Shown piece after piece: positions 43,454-51,704 of a stretch of 64,000 nucleotides of DNA. The stretch is taken from the NCBI RefSeq assembly GCF_004341515.1, contig NZ_SLZF01000006.1, positions 248,001-312,000 on the forward strand, written 5' to 3'. The translations under genes and the position numbers were made by a program. Below the pieces are notes generated by a model, which ran no database searches, had not been told where the DNA came from, and saw nothing but the letters and a program-made list of their open reading frames with translations. How positions within the stretch are numbered: the stretch's first letter is position 1; every line of letters begins with the position of its first letter. The DNA comes from Allobosea sp. BK604. Its GTDB lineage: Bacteria > Pseudomonadota > Alphaproteobacteria > Rhizobiales > Beijerinckiaceae.

Positions 43454-43557
43454 TAGAACATTTCCGCGTTTCCTTGAAACGCGGAAATTCTCCAGGCTTT
43501 TGTCTAATCGCATTTTCTTCACGCGAACCGGTGCCCACTTCGCTCGAAAATGCTCTG
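43454..43557. repeat. Family A repeat (copy 5)
   Basis: From TAGAACATTTCCGCG to CGAAAATGCTCT, upstream of the map gene. Here the final bases read CTCTGG, so no TAG is formed at that end. Confidence 0.85.
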
Positions 43558-43687
43558 GCGCGGTGGACTGGACGGCTCAATCCATGCCGGGCCGCGACAT
43601 GGGTCCCCAACGGTTGCACACCTTCCCAGCGGGCGCGCCAGAGGCTAAAGCCGCGGCGAACCTCCAGATATGTCTGCGGAGCACGCT

Positions 43688-44557
43688 ATGGCCAAAGTCG
43701 CTTTCCTCGGTCTCGGTGTCATGGGCTATCCCATGGCCGGACATCTCAAGGCCAAGGGCCATGACGTCACCATCTATAACCGCAACCCGGCCAAGGCGCA
43801 GGCCTGGGTGGCGCAGCATGGCGGCGTCTCGGCGCCGACCCCGGCCGATGCGGCCAAGGGCCAGGAGATCGTGTTCTGCTGCGTCGGCAACGATGACGAC
43901 CTGCGCTCGGTGACGATCGGCGAGAACGGCGCCTTCTCCGGCATGGAGAAGGGCGCGATCTTCGTCGACCACACCACCGCCTCGGCCAATGTCGCGCGCG
44001 AGCTCGAGGCGGCCGCGAAGGCCGGCGGCTTCGGCTTCGTCGACGCGCCGGTCTCGGGCGGCCAGGCCGGTGCCGAGAACGGCGTGCTGACCGTGATGTG
44101 CGGCGGCGAGCAGGCGACCTATGCCAAGGTCGAGCCGGTGATCGCCGCCTTCGCGCGGATGTGCAAGCTGATGGGCCCGGCCGGCTCCGGCCAGCTCACC
44201 AAGATGGTCAACCAGATCTGCATCGCCGGGCTGGTGCAGGGCCTGTCGGAAGGCATCCATTTCGCCAAGCGCTCCGGCCTCGATGTCGAGGCGATGCTGG
44301 AGGTGATCTCCAAGGGCGCCGCCGGCTCCTGGCAAATGGACAACCGCGGCAAGACCATGAACATCGGCAAGTTCGACTATGGCTTCGCCGTCGACTGGAT
44401 GCGCAAGGATCTCGGCATCGTGCTCGACGAAGCCCGCCGCAACGGTGCGCAGCTTCCGGTCACGGCGCTGGTCGACCAGTTCTACTCCGAGGTGCAGAAG
44501 CTCGGCGGCAGCCGCTGGGATACGTCGAGCCTGATCGCACGGCTCGAGGATTATTGA
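43688..44557 (+). CDS. NAD(P)-dependent beta-hydroxyacid dehydrogenase (3-HIBADH family)
   Basis: 289 residues from ATG 43688, with GGAG six bases upstream. GLGVMGYPMAGHL is the Rossmann nucleotide loop, followed by the family signature DAPVSGGQAGAENGVLTVM and the catalytic lysine in GSGQLTKMVNQ. It oxidises a beta-hydroxy acid such as 3-hydroxyisobutyrate, tartronate semialdehyde or glyoxylate-type substrates; the exact one is not clear. It is flanked by a family A repeat upstream and convergent with the uracil-DNA glycosylase gene. Confidence 0.9.
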   Translation: MAKVAFLGLGVMGYPMAGHLKAKGHDVTIYNRNPAKAQAWVAQHGGVSAPTPADAAKGQEIVFCCVGNDDDLRSVTIGENGAFSGMEKGAIFVDHTTASANVARELEAAAKAGGFGFVDAPVSGGQAGAENGVLTVMCGGEQATYAKVEPVIAAFARMCKLMGPAGSGQLTKMVNQICIAGLVQGLSEGIHFAKRSGLDVEAMLEVISKGAAGSWQMDNRGKTMNIGKFDYGFAVDWMRKDLGIVLDEARRNGAQLPVTALVDQFYSEVQKLGGSRWDTSSLIARLEDY

Positions 44558-44627
44558 GCAGGGCTTGCCCGGCTTCTGACGCGAGCACAGCTGCGCAATC
44601 TGCGGGGCGAATAATCGGCCGCCTCGC

Positions 44628-45266
44628 TCACCTCACCAGCCGCGCCACCTCCGCCCGCAACACCGGCAGGAGCTCCTCCTCGAACCAGGTGTTGCGCCTG
44701 AGCCAGCCGTTGTTCCGCCAGGACGGGTGTGGCAGCGGCAGCACGCGCGGCATGCGCGGCGCGGCGAGAATCGCGCGCCAGTCGGCGACCGTCTCCGACA
44801 GTTTCGCGCCGGCCTTGGGGCCGAGATGCCAGGCCTGGGCATAGCGGCCGACCACCAGGATCAGCTCGAGCTGCGGCAGCGCCGTGAAGACCCGGGAGCG
44901 CCAGAGCGGCGCGCATTCGCGGCGTGGCGGCAGGTCGCCGCCATGAGCGTCATAGCCGGGGAAGCAATGGCCCATCGGCACGATCGCGACCTTGCTCTCG
45001 TCGTAGAAGACATCCTCGCCCATGCCGAGCCAGGAGCGCAGCCGCACGCCGGAGGCGTCGGTGAAGGGCCGGCCGCTGGCATGGACACGCAGGCCCGGAG
45101 CCTGGCTGGCGATGCAGAGCCGGGCCGTGACCGAAGCCTGGATCACCGGGCGCGGCTCATGCGGCAGCGGCGGCAGGTAGCGCGGCTCGTCGCGACAGAC
45201 ACGGCAGGCGCGCAGCTCAAGCAGCACGTCTTCGAGCGTCTCGGCTGCCTGCACCTGCGCCGTCAT
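44628..45266 (-). CDS. Uracil-DNA glycosylase family protein
   Basis: 212 residues. Motif A ASQAPGLRVHASGRPFTD near 51-68 corresponds to the G-x-A-P-G water-activating loop of family 4/5-like glycosylases, and LPLPHPSWRNN near the C-terminus is the base-flipping loop. The N-terminal half lacks the four-cysteine Fe-S pattern in clear form (two CR-x-C cysteines near residue 17-20 only). It should excise uracil or another damaged base. It is the last gene of the GST/four-paralog operon and overlaps the gene before it by four bases. Confidence 0.85.
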   Translation of the reverse strand: MTAQVQAAETLEDVLLELRACRVCRDEPRYLPPLPHEPRPVIQASVTARLCIASQAPGLRVHASGRPFTDASGVRLRSWLGMGEDVFYDESKVAIVPMGHCFPGYDAHGGDLPPRRECAPLWRSRVFTALPQLELILVVGRYAQAWHLGPKAGAKLSETVADWRAILAAPRMPRVLPLPHPSWRNNGWLRRNTWFEEELLPVLRAEVARLVR

Positions 45267-45742
45267 CGCGCTGCGAGCTGCCGCCGGCTCATCGCGGGCC
45301 CCTGCGAGATCAGCCCGTCGCAGGTCCAGGCCTTGGCGCTCTCGGCGAATTTATGCGGATCGCCCGGCTCGATCGTGGCGATGCCATTGATCCGGCCGCT
45401 GGGGCGGCTGCGCAGGACGATGAGATTGCCGGTCCGGTCGACATCGAAGCAATAGGTGCGGCGCGTTTCCTGCGGACCGTAATAGTAGCAGACGCCGTCC
45501 GGCACAGTGATCCAGCACGCATCCGTATTGGGCACGTTGCGGTTATGGCCGCTCGCACGGCCATCGGCCTGATGATATTCGCTGAAGGGCTGGTTGGTGC
45601 CGTTATAGCGGCCCGTGACCGTATTGCCCTCGAAAAGCTTCCGGAGCTGTGGCCCCGTCAACCGCTCGACCGCGGAGGCGGGCGCGTGCGAAGCAAGCAG
45701 GAGCGCCGCCGCCATCGCGGCAAAGGCTGGTAGTCCTCTCAT
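45263..45742 (-). CDS. Secreted four-cysteine protein, tandem paralog 4 of 4
   Basis: 159 residues with a signal peptide (cleavage near PASA, about residue 24). It shares with its three neighbours FEGNTVTGRY, FSEYH, NTDACW, VCYYYGP, a cysteine near residue 96 and CDGLIS, and the C-terminal tail SRRQLAAR. Four cysteines suggest two disulfides in a periplasmic beta protein. This copy is the most divergent: GDPHKFAESAKAW replaces the GNPRHHSD pattern. It starts within the stop of the preceding copy and ends inside the start of the glycosylase gene. Confidence 0.85.
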   Translation of the reverse strand: MRGLPAFAAMAAALLLASHAPASAVERLTGPQLRKLFEGNTVTGRYNGTNQPFSEYHQADGRASGHNRNVPNTDACWITVPDGVCYYYGPQETRRTYCFDVDRTGNLIVLRSRPSGRINGIATIEPGDPHKFAESAKAWTCDGLISQGPAMSRRQLAAR

Positions 45743-46230
45743 CGTGCTGCAAGTCGCCGCGACAGCGGCACTCCCTGTTTCGGTGCCTGCGAGATCAGGC
45801 CGTCGCAATACCAGGGCTTGCCGTTGTCGGAATGATGGCGCGGATTGCCGGGCTCGCTCGTGACCAGAGCGTTGGAGCGGGGATCGGTGGTGTGGTGCAT
45901 GTAGAGCAGCTTGCCGATCGGCTGGGCGCGGTAGCAATGCACGCGGCGCTGCTCGAGCGGGCCGTAATAATAGCAGATCTGGTCGCCCCTGATGATCCAG
46001 CAGGCGTCGGTATTGGGCACGGTGCCGTTGAAGCCGACAGCCTGGCCGTTGGGATCATGGTATTCGCTGAAGAGCTTGCCGCTGAGGAAGCGGCCGCCGA
46101 CCGTGTTGCCCTCGAATTGGCGGCGAAGCTGCTCGCCGCTCAGGCGCTCGGCCGGCTTGGCCGACTGCGCCTGGACCGGCGCCGGCGCGCCGATCAGCGC
46201 TGACAGGGCGAGGATGAGAAGCCGCCTCAT
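45739..46230 (-). CDS. Secreted four-cysteine protein, tandem paralog 3 of 4
   Basis: 163 residues, signal peptide to about residue 22 (PVQAQ). Conserved core: LSGEQLRRQFEGNTVGGRF, FSEYHDPNGQAVGFNG, NTDACW, ICYYYGP, HC, EPGNPRHH, KPWYCDGLIS and tail SRRLAAR. Four-base ATGA overlaps occur on both sides, giving translational coupling through the cluster. No known family is recognised; the GNT...EYH...W...CYYYG layout loosely recalls short alphaproteobacterial secreted domains of unknown function. Confidence 0.87.
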   Translation of the reverse strand: MRRLLILALSALIGAPAPVQAQSAKPAERLSGEQLRRQFEGNTVGGRFLSGKLFSEYHDPNGQAVGFNGTVPNTDACWIIRGDQICYYYGPLEQRRVHCYRAQPIGKLLYMHHTTDPRSNALVTSEPGNPRHHSDNGKPWYCDGLISQAPKQGVPLSRRLAAR

Positions 46231-46712
46231 CGCGCTGCCGCCAGCCGGCGCGACATCGCCATCCCCTGCCCCGGCGCCTGCGAGATCAGGCCGTCGCAAT
46301 GCCAGGGCCTGCCATGGTCGGAATGATGGCGCGGATTGCCCGGCTCGATCGCTACGGCGCTCGTGAGCCGGCTATCCGTGACATGGCGCAGGATATGGAG
46401 CCTCCCCACCGCCTGCACCGTGTAGCAATGAACGACCCGGCCGGTGAGCGGGCCGTAATAGTAGCAGACCTTGTCGTCCCTTACGGTCCAGCAGGCGTCG
46501 GTATTCTCGGCCCAGCCACCGTAGCCGAGGGCGCGACCATCGGCAGCGTGGTACTCGCTGAAGCGGTTGCCGATGATGAAGCGGCCGGCGACCGTGTTGC
46601 CCTCGAAAGCCCCGCGGATCTCCTCGCCGGACAGGAATTGCTGGGCGAGCGCCGGCGAAGCCAGGGCGAGCAGGTGCAGGCCGAGCGCGCCGAGCAGAAG
46701 CCGGAGGCTCAT
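46227..46712 (-). CDS. Secreted four-cysteine protein, tandem paralog 2 of 4
   Basis: 161 residues with a signal peptide to about residue 23 (SPALAQ). Shared core: LSGEEIRGAFEGNTVAGRF, FSEYHAADGRALGYGG, NTDACW, VCYYYGP, HC, IEPGNPRHHSD, CDGLIS, tail SRRLAAAR. It is the closest partner of the 45739 copy in the CDGLISQAP and GNPRHHSD segments. The surface-loop region between the second and third cysteines is the most variable among the four. Confidence 0.87.
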   Translation of the reverse strand: MSLRLLLGALGLHLLALASPALAQQFLSGEEIRGAFEGNTVAGRFIIGNRFSEYHAADGRALGYGGWAENTDACWTVRDDKVCYYYGPLTGRVVHCYTVQAVGRLHILRHVTDSRLTSAVAIEPGNPRHHSDHGRPWHCDGLISQAPGQGMAMSRRLAAAR

Positions 46713-47197
46713 CGGGCCGCCAGCCGCCGCGACATCGGCGCTCCCCGCCCGGGCGCCCGCGAAATCAGGCCGTCGCAATACCAGGGCTTGGCATCATCCG
46801 TGTGCTGGCGCGGATTGCCCAGCTCGACCGTGGCGAGCGCGTTGATCTGCCCATCGACGACATTGCGCAGGATATAGAGCCGGTCGGTGAGCTCGACGGT
46901 GAAGCAATGGATCGTCCGGTCGCTCGGCGGTCCGTAATAGTAGCAGACCTGGTCGTCCTTCGTGATCCAGCAGGCGTCGGTATTGCGCTGATAGCCGTTA
47001 TTGCCGAGCGCCTGGCCATTGGCGTCGTGATATTCGGTGAAGAAGCCACCGCGCGTGTAGCGGCCGCTGACCGTATTGCCGGTGAAGGCCTGCTTGATCG
47101 CCTCGCCACTAAGGCGTTCGGCCGCGGCTGCAGGCCGCGCCAACGCAAGAGGCTGTGCCAACGCAAGCAACGCAACGAAGCAAACGGCAAGCCGCAT
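46709..47197 (-). CDS. Secreted four-cysteine protein, tandem paralog 1 of 4
   Basis: 162 residues; signal peptide to about residue 26 (ARPAAAA). Shared core: LSGEAIKQAFTGNTVSGRY, FTEYHDANGQALGNNG, NTDACW, VCYYYGP, HC, ELGNPRQHTDDAKPW, CDGLIS and tail SRRLAAR. It is the first of the four and its ATG overlaps the stop of the glutathione S-transferase gene by one base (TGATG). An upstream-extended open frame is only a shadow of that gene. Confidence 0.87.
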   Translation of the reverse strand: MRLAVCFVALLALAQPLALARPAAAAERLSGEAIKQAFTGNTVSGRYTRGGFFTEYHDANGQALGNNGYQRNTDACWITKDDQVCYYYGPPSDRTIHCFTVELTDRLYILRNVVDGQINALATVELGNPRQHTDDAKPWYCDGLISRAPGRGAPMSRRLAAR

Positions 47198-47808
47198 CAG
47201 GCCGCCCAGCTCGGCCGCGCCGAGAGCTCGCCATGCCAGCGCCGGATATTGGAGAAATCCTCCGGCAGCGGAATGCGCGACGGCTTCATGAAGTCGATGG
47301 CGATGCCGGCGGTGATGTCGGCGATGGTGAAGCTTTCGCCGCAGAGATAGGAATTCCCGGCAAGCTGCAGGTCGAGGATCATCAGGTGGTCGTCGATCTG
47401 CTCGCGATTGGCGTCGGCCCATTCCGGCACCTGGTTCTCCAGCTCGACCATCGAGGGATGGCTATGGCGGAAGACGGCCATGACGCTGGAGAACAGGCCG
47501 AGCTCGACGCGCCGATTCCACATCTCGATCTGGCCCTGTTCCTTGGCATTGCCGCCGAACAAGGCCGGCTGCGGGTGCAGGCTCTCGAGATAGCGGCAGA
47601 TCGCGACGGTCTCCGCCAGGGCGGTGCCGTCATCGAGTTCGAGCACGGGCAGGCGCCGCATCGGGTTGATGCGGGTGAATTCCGGGGTCAGGTGTTCCTT
47701 CCTTGCGATGTCGACCGGGATGAGCTCAGGCAGGGCGACGCCCTTCTCGGCGAAGAAGATGCGGACGCGTCGCGGGTTGGGCGCTCGCCCACCGTCATAA
47801 AGCCTCAT
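47197..47808 (-). CDS. Glutathione S-transferase family protein
   Basis: 203 residues. The N-terminal thioredoxin-like domain reads MRLYDGGRAPNPRRVRIFFAEKG with RRLPVLELDDGTALAETVAI, the latter being the glutathione-binding cis-proline and E-T(S) segment. The C-terminal helical domain contains SYLCGESFTIADITAGIAIDF, the N-capping box. The usual catalytic serine/tyrosine position near residue 10 is occupied by proline/asparagine, so activity type is unclear. It is the promoter-proximal gene of the four-paralog operon; upstream in-frame starts are unlikely. Confidence 0.9.
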   Translation of the reverse strand: MRLYDGGRAPNPRRVRIFFAEKGVALPELIPVDIARKEHLTPEFTRINPMRRLPVLELDDGTALAETVAICRYLESLHPQPALFGGNAKEQGQIEMWNRRVELGLFSSVMAVFRHSHPSMVELENQVPEWADANREQIDDHLMILDLQLAGNSYLCGESFTIADITAGIAIDFMKPSRIPLPEDFSNIRRWHGELSARPSWAA

Positions 47809-48017
47809 GCTCACATCCCCTCTCCCGCGCCATGACCCCAGGCGGCATTCACGGTGCAGCAGCAACGCTGTCAAGGTAAAGTCCTGCAAGGTAAAGTCCC
47901 GACATCGGCACGATGATGGCGGCTGCCCTCGCCCATGCGGGTGACGGACGCATGACGGGCACGGTACGCCCCAGATCATCGGACGAAGACCGCAATCCAC
48001 GTTTCGAGCCGACGGGC

Positions 48018-48578
48018 TCACGGCGCGCCGCGGCTATGGCTCCTTCGCCAGGTCTCGGGCCGCTCGAAGGTCAGCGCCCAGAGGCCGCGCCCGGCCGCCC
48101 TCGCCTCCTCCTCTTCGGTGCGATAGCCGCCATAGGCGACCGCCTGGCCCTGGCGGACCATGGCGGCGTTGACGTCGCTCCCGCCCTGGCGGCAGCGGGC
48201 GAGGCCGCGGCCGTAGCGGTCGGCCTTGCCGATCTCGCAGGTGACGATGCCGCGCGACAGCAATTCGACCAGCGCGCGGCGGGCGGCGCGGCCGCAATCG
48301 ACCTCCCGCCCGCTCCGGTCGGTGCAAACCTGGCGGTATTCCGGCGCGTCGATGCCTTCGAGCCGCAACTCCTCGCCCAGGAGCCGCAGCGAATCACCAT
48401 CGATCGCCTGGGCCGCGCCGACGAGCTGGCGCGCCGGGCCGAGCCGATATTGCAGCACCGCGCCGCCGATCGCCAGAAGCCCAATGATTCCAAGCGCTAC
48501 AACAAGGTCGGTCAGCCGGCCGACGCGGCGCCAGCCGAAAGGTCCATAGCGGGATTGTCCGAATCCGAAGCGAGCCAT
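48018..48578 (-). CDS. Membrane-anchored thermonuclease (SNase) family protein
   Basis: 186 residues. One N-terminal membrane helix (about 24-44) would anchor the protein with its nuclease domain in the periplasm. The SNase core has AIDGDSLRLLGEELRLEGIDAPE with the metal-binding aspartates and arginine, DRYGRGLARC, and the final AAGRGLWAL helix. It should cleave nucleic acids in a calcium-dependent way, though the second catalytic region VEL-x-x-x-x-E is hard to judge. Two short divergent distances separate it from the histidine kinase gene. Confidence 0.86.
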   Translation of the reverse strand: MARFGFGQSRYGPFGWRRVGRLTDLVVALGIIGLLAIGGAVLQYRLGPARQLVGAAQAIDGDSLRLLGEELRLEGIDAPEYRQVCTDRSGREVDCGRAARRALVELLSRGIVTCEIGKADRYGRGLARCRQGGSDVNAAMVRQGQAVAYGGYRTEEEEARAAGRGLWALTFERPETWRRSHSRGAP

Positions 48579-48665
48579 CAGGAAGAGCTTAACGATTTTG
48601 AGACCATATTGACGAGCCGGGCGTGTGTGCTGCGCTGCCGGTTCAGAGGAAGTTGCGTCGCGACG

Positions 48666-50186
48666 ATGGCCGAAGTCACAGCCGAACAGGTGCAGCGAGG
48701 GCGCGGACCCGATCCTTCAGTGCTCGCGCGGCGCAAGCTGGTGACGCGCGAGGTCAAGTCCGTCCGCGAGAAGCTGACCTCCTCGAGCGGGCTGGTGCGC
48801 GCCTTCGACTACGAGTTGCTGCGGGTCTTCGCGCAGTACCGGCTGCACGGCTCGGCCGGCGCCATCCTCCTCGCGCTCTGCGTCGGCGCGGCCAGCTGCC
48901 TCTGGGTGCCGGCCTATCAGGTCACGGCCTGGCTCAGCGCCGTCATCCTGTCCTGCGCGGTCATGGTCGTGCTGTGCCGGCGCTTCCTGGCGCAGCCGGC
49001 CGGCGAGGTGAAAATCCGCTTCTGGCGCAAGCTCCTGCCTGCAGCCGAAGGCCTGCACAGCCTGTCCTGGACGCTGATCCTGGTACTGTTCGCGCCGGTC
49101 GCCGCGGCAGGCGCCAAGGTCTTCGTGATGACGACGCTGCTGATCGTCGGCGCGCTGACCGTGATGCTGTCGGCGACGCTGCCGCTCGCGGTCTATTCCG
49201 GGCTGATCCCGATCACGATCGGCATCGGGCTGTTCTTCTGGGGCCGCTCCGACATCGACAGCGTCACCATGGCGCTGATGGCGGCCTCGGCCCAGCTCTT
49301 CTTCATCTTCCTGGCCAACCGGCTCTATTCGAGCTCGGTCGCGACCATCGAGTTCCGGGCCGAGAAGGATGCGCTGATCGCGGAACTCGAGACCGCCACC
49401 GCCAATTCCGACGAGGCCCGGCGCAAGGCCGAGGAGGCCAATCTCGCCAAGTCGCGCTTCCTGGCCACGATGAGCCATGAGCTGCGCACGCCGCTCAACG
49501 CCATTCTCGGCTTCTCCGAGGTGATGAAGAACGAGATCTTCGGCGCGCATGCCAATGCCGCCTACAAGGAATATTCCTCCGATATCCACGGCTCGGGCCA
49601 GCACCTGCTCAACCTGATCAACGAGATCCTCGATCTCTCGCGCATCGAGGCCGGAAAATACGAGCTCAACGAGGAGGCGCTCAGCCTTGCCGGCATCGTC
49701 GAGGATTGCCGGCACATGCTGAACCTGCGCGCCAAGGCCAAAGGCCAGAGCATCCGCGAGGCGGTCGAGCCCGACCTGCCGAAGATCTGGGCCGACGAGC
49801 GCGCCATCAGGCAGGTCGTGCTCAACATCCTGTCCAACGCCATCAAGTTCACGCCGCAGGGCGGCGAGATCGGCATCAAGGTCGGCTGGACGGCGAATGG
49901 CGGCCAATATGTCTCCGTCATCGATACCGGCCCGGGCATTCCCGAGGACGAGATCCCGGTGGTGCTGCAGACCTTCGGGCGCGGCTCGCTGGCGATCAAG
50001 ACGGCCGAGCAGGGCTCGGGCCTCGGCCTGCCGATCGTCAAGGGGCTGATCGACCTGCATGGCGGCGGCTTCCACCTGAAATCCAAGCCGCGCGCCGGCA
50101 CGGAAGTGACGGTGACCCTGCCGGCCGAGCGCGTGATGGACACGCTCGCGGCGCTGCCCGAGCCGGAGGCACGCTCGGCGGCCTAG
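48666..50186 (+). CDS. Membrane sensor histidine kinase, PdhS/DivJ-like
   Basis: 506 residues from ATG 48666. Helices: about six hydrophobic segments between 62 and 222 form the membrane sensor. Next come a short coiled coil (AEKDALIAELETATANSDEA), the HisKA box ATMSHELRTPLNAILGFSEV with H271, the PdhS/DivJ-like extension EIFGAH...YSSDIHGSGQHLLNLINE, and HATPase motifs (N box NILSNAIKFTPQGG, G1 DTGPGIPEDE, G2 GSGLGLPIV). In Rhizobiales such kinases control the DivK/PleD cell-cycle phosphorelay; this is an inference from the helix pattern. No response regulator gene adjoins it. Confidence 0.9.
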   Translation: MAEVTAEQVQRGRGPDPSVLARRKLVTREVKSVREKLTSSSGLVRAFDYELLRVFAQYRLHGSAGAILLALCVGAASCLWVPAYQVTAWLSAVILSCAVMVVLCRRFLAQPAGEVKIRFWRKLLPAAEGLHSLSWTLILVLFAPVAAAGAKVFVMTTLLIVGALTVMLSATLPLAVYSGLIPITIGIGLFFWGRSDIDSVTMALMAASAQLFFIFLANRLYSSSVATIEFRAEKDALIAELETATANSDEARRKAEEANLAKSRFLATMSHELRTPLNAILGFSEVMKNEIFGAHANAAYKEYSSDIHGSGQHLLNLINEILDLSRIEAGKYELNEEALSLAGIVEDCRHMLNLRAKAKGQSIREAVEPDLPKIWADERAIRQVVLNILSNAIKFTPQGGEIGIKVGWTANGGQYVSVIDTGPGIPEDEIPVVLQTFGRGSLAIKTAEQGSGLGLPIVKGLIDLHGGGFHLKSKPRAGTEVTVTLPAERVMDTLAALPEPEARSAA

Positions 50187-50270
50187 CCTCGCTCCGTCGC
50201 AGGGATCGGACAGCAGCGTGCCTGCGCATCGAAGGCCGACAGTGAGCCAAAACGCGGGCAAGCCCAGCGC

Positions 50271-50720
50271 CTACGCCTTCCCGCGCCCGCGCCAGCGCTG
50301 CATGGTCGCCTCCATCGCCTCGCGGGCGGTCAGGTAGAACTCGGCCATCTCCTCCAGGCGCGCGCGCGCCCTGCCCGCTGCGGCCGTGTCGGCACCCTGG
50401 CGGAAGGTCCTGGCCATCGCGTCGAGCAGGCGGTTCTGCTCGCTCAGCATGCCCTCGTAATTGTCGGACACCTCATAGAGCGCGCGCTTGCTGCCGCGCT
50501 CGCCGCGGCGGCGCGCCAGGGTGTATTTCTCCAGGAGCCGGGCGGCGACGCTGGCGCTGCTCTTGCTGATCTCCAGATCGGCCGTGATCCGGTCGAGGCT
50601 GACCGGGTCCGGGCTCAGCAGCAGATAGCCGTAGAGCCGCGCCGCCAGCGGCGGCACGCCCCAGGGCACCAGCAGCCCCGCGACGCTCTCGATGAAGTCG
50701 CGATCGGCCTTATTTGACAT
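50271..50720 (-). CDS. GbsR/MarR-family transcriptional regulator
   Basis: 149 residues from ATG 50720. A winged HTH is seen in LAARLYGYLLLSPDPVSLDR followed by ADLEISKSSASVAARLLEKY and the basic wing RRRGERGSKR. The layout is that of GbsR-like regulators that sense small ligands and repress the adjacent gene. It is divergent from the isoprenylcysteine methyltransferase-like gene. A 7-bp inverted repeat overlaps its own start codon, so autoregulation together with the divergent gene is likely. Confidence 0.88.
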   Translation of the reverse strand: MSNKADRDFIESVAGLLVPWGVPPLAARLYGYLLLSPDPVSLDRITADLEISKSSASVAARLLEKYTLARRRGERGSKRALYEVSDNYEGMLSEQNRLLDAMARTFRQGADTAAAGRARARLEEMAEFYLTAREAMEATMQRWRGRGKA

Positions 50721-50740
50721 ATTCGGTATATCTCGAATAT
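50719..50740. promoter_or_regulatory. Inverted repeat overlapping the GbsR start codon
   Basis: ATATTCG (50719-50725) and CGAATAT (50734-50740) with an 8-base AT-rich spacer lie in the divergent promoter region of the regulator and the methyltransferase-like gene. Confidence 0.6.
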
Positions 50741-50881
50741 TCTGCACTCCAGGAAACATAGCCGCTGGGCGGCGCCGGCGAAAGACGCCACGGCCCGTCA
50801 CGCGCCGGATGCGCCACCCCATCGCCCGTGCAAGGCCGGCCATTCAGGGCGCCGCGGCATCCGACCTATTCGGAGTGCATC

Positions 50882-51550
50882 ATGATCGCGATCTGGTTGC
50901 AGATGATCGTTTGGACGATCTTCATGGCGGCGCTCATCCTCTGGCCCGCCGGCACCCTGGCCTATCCCGGCGGATGGGCCCTCATCCTGCTCTTCACGCT
51001 CGGCGGGGTCGCGATGATCCTCTGGCTGTCGAGGCATAGCCCGAGCCTGCTGCGCGAGCGCATGGCCGCGCCGATCCAGCGCGACCAGAAGCCCTGGGAC
51101 CGCGTCTGGCTCCTGCTCTTTGTGACCGGATATTTCGGCTGGACCGGCTTCATGAGCTGGGATGCCGCACGGACCGGCTTCACCGCCGTGCCGGTCTGGC
51201 TCCAGGTGGCGGGCGGGTTCCTGATCCTGCTCAATGCGGCCGGCACCTTCTGGACCTTCCGCGAGAACGCCTTCGCCGCCCCGGTGGTCAAGATCCAGGC
51301 GGGCCAGCGGGTGATCGATACCGGCCCCTACGCGCTGGTGCGGCACCCGATGTATGCGAGCGCGCTGTTCATGTTCATCGGCACGCCGCTCCTGCTCGGC
51401 TCCTGGCGTGGCCTTGCCCTGTCGGCGATCCTGATCCTCGCGGTCGCCTGGCGCGCGGTCCATGAGGAGCAGACCCTGCGCCAGGAACTGCCGGGCTACG
51501 ATGCCTATAGCGACCGCGTGCGCTACCGCTTCGTGCCGCTGCTCTGGTAG
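50882..51550 (+). CDS. Isoprenylcysteine carboxylmethyltransferase-family (ICMT-like) membrane protein
   Basis: 222 residues, about five membrane helices from ATG 50882. The signature of the phospholipid/ICMT methyltransferase superfamily is near residues 155-165, DTGPYALVRHPMYASALF, followed by EEQTLRQELPGYDAYSDRVRYRF, the SAM-dependent core. Family members methylate lipids, steroids or small amphiphiles at the membrane. The presence of a GbsR-type regulator points to an inducible role in lipid or compatible-solute response. Substrate is unknown. Confidence 0.85.
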   Translation: MIAIWLQMIVWTIFMAALILWPAGTLAYPGGWALILLFTLGGVAMILWLSRHSPSLLRERMAAPIQRDQKPWDRVWLLLFVTGYFGWTGFMSWDAARTGFTAVPVWLQVAGGFLILLNAAGTFWTFRENAFAAPVVKIQAGQRVIDTGPYALVRHPMYASALFMFIGTPLLLGSWRGLALSAILILAVAWRAVHEEQTLRQELPGYDAYSDRVRYRFVPLLW

Positions 51551-51599
51551 CTCCTGATCCGGCGCGAGTACTGATCGTTCACCCCAACGGAGAGCGCGC

Positions 51600-51704
51600 T
51601 AGAGCATTTCCGCGTTTCTTCGAATCGCGAAAATTCTCTATCTACTTGTTTTGACGCATTTTCTTCGCGCGAACCGGTATCCACTTCGCTCGAAAATGCT
51701 CTAG
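51600..51704. repeat. Family A repeat (copy 6), full palindromic ends
   Basis: TAGAGCATTTCCGCG through CGAAAATGCTCTA; both ends are complete inverted copies. The final CTA (51701-51703) is the TAG stop of the minus-strand ABC-F gene. Confidence 0.88.

Noticed and set aside
47913..48665. N-terminal extension of the histidine kinase frame
   Set aside because: It is antisense to the SNase gene and has no protein character; the ATG at 48666 gives a normal kinase start.
48717..50261. 514-codon minus-strand frame opposite the histidine kinase
   Set aside because: Antisense shadow; the plus strand encodes complete HisKA/HATPase motifs.
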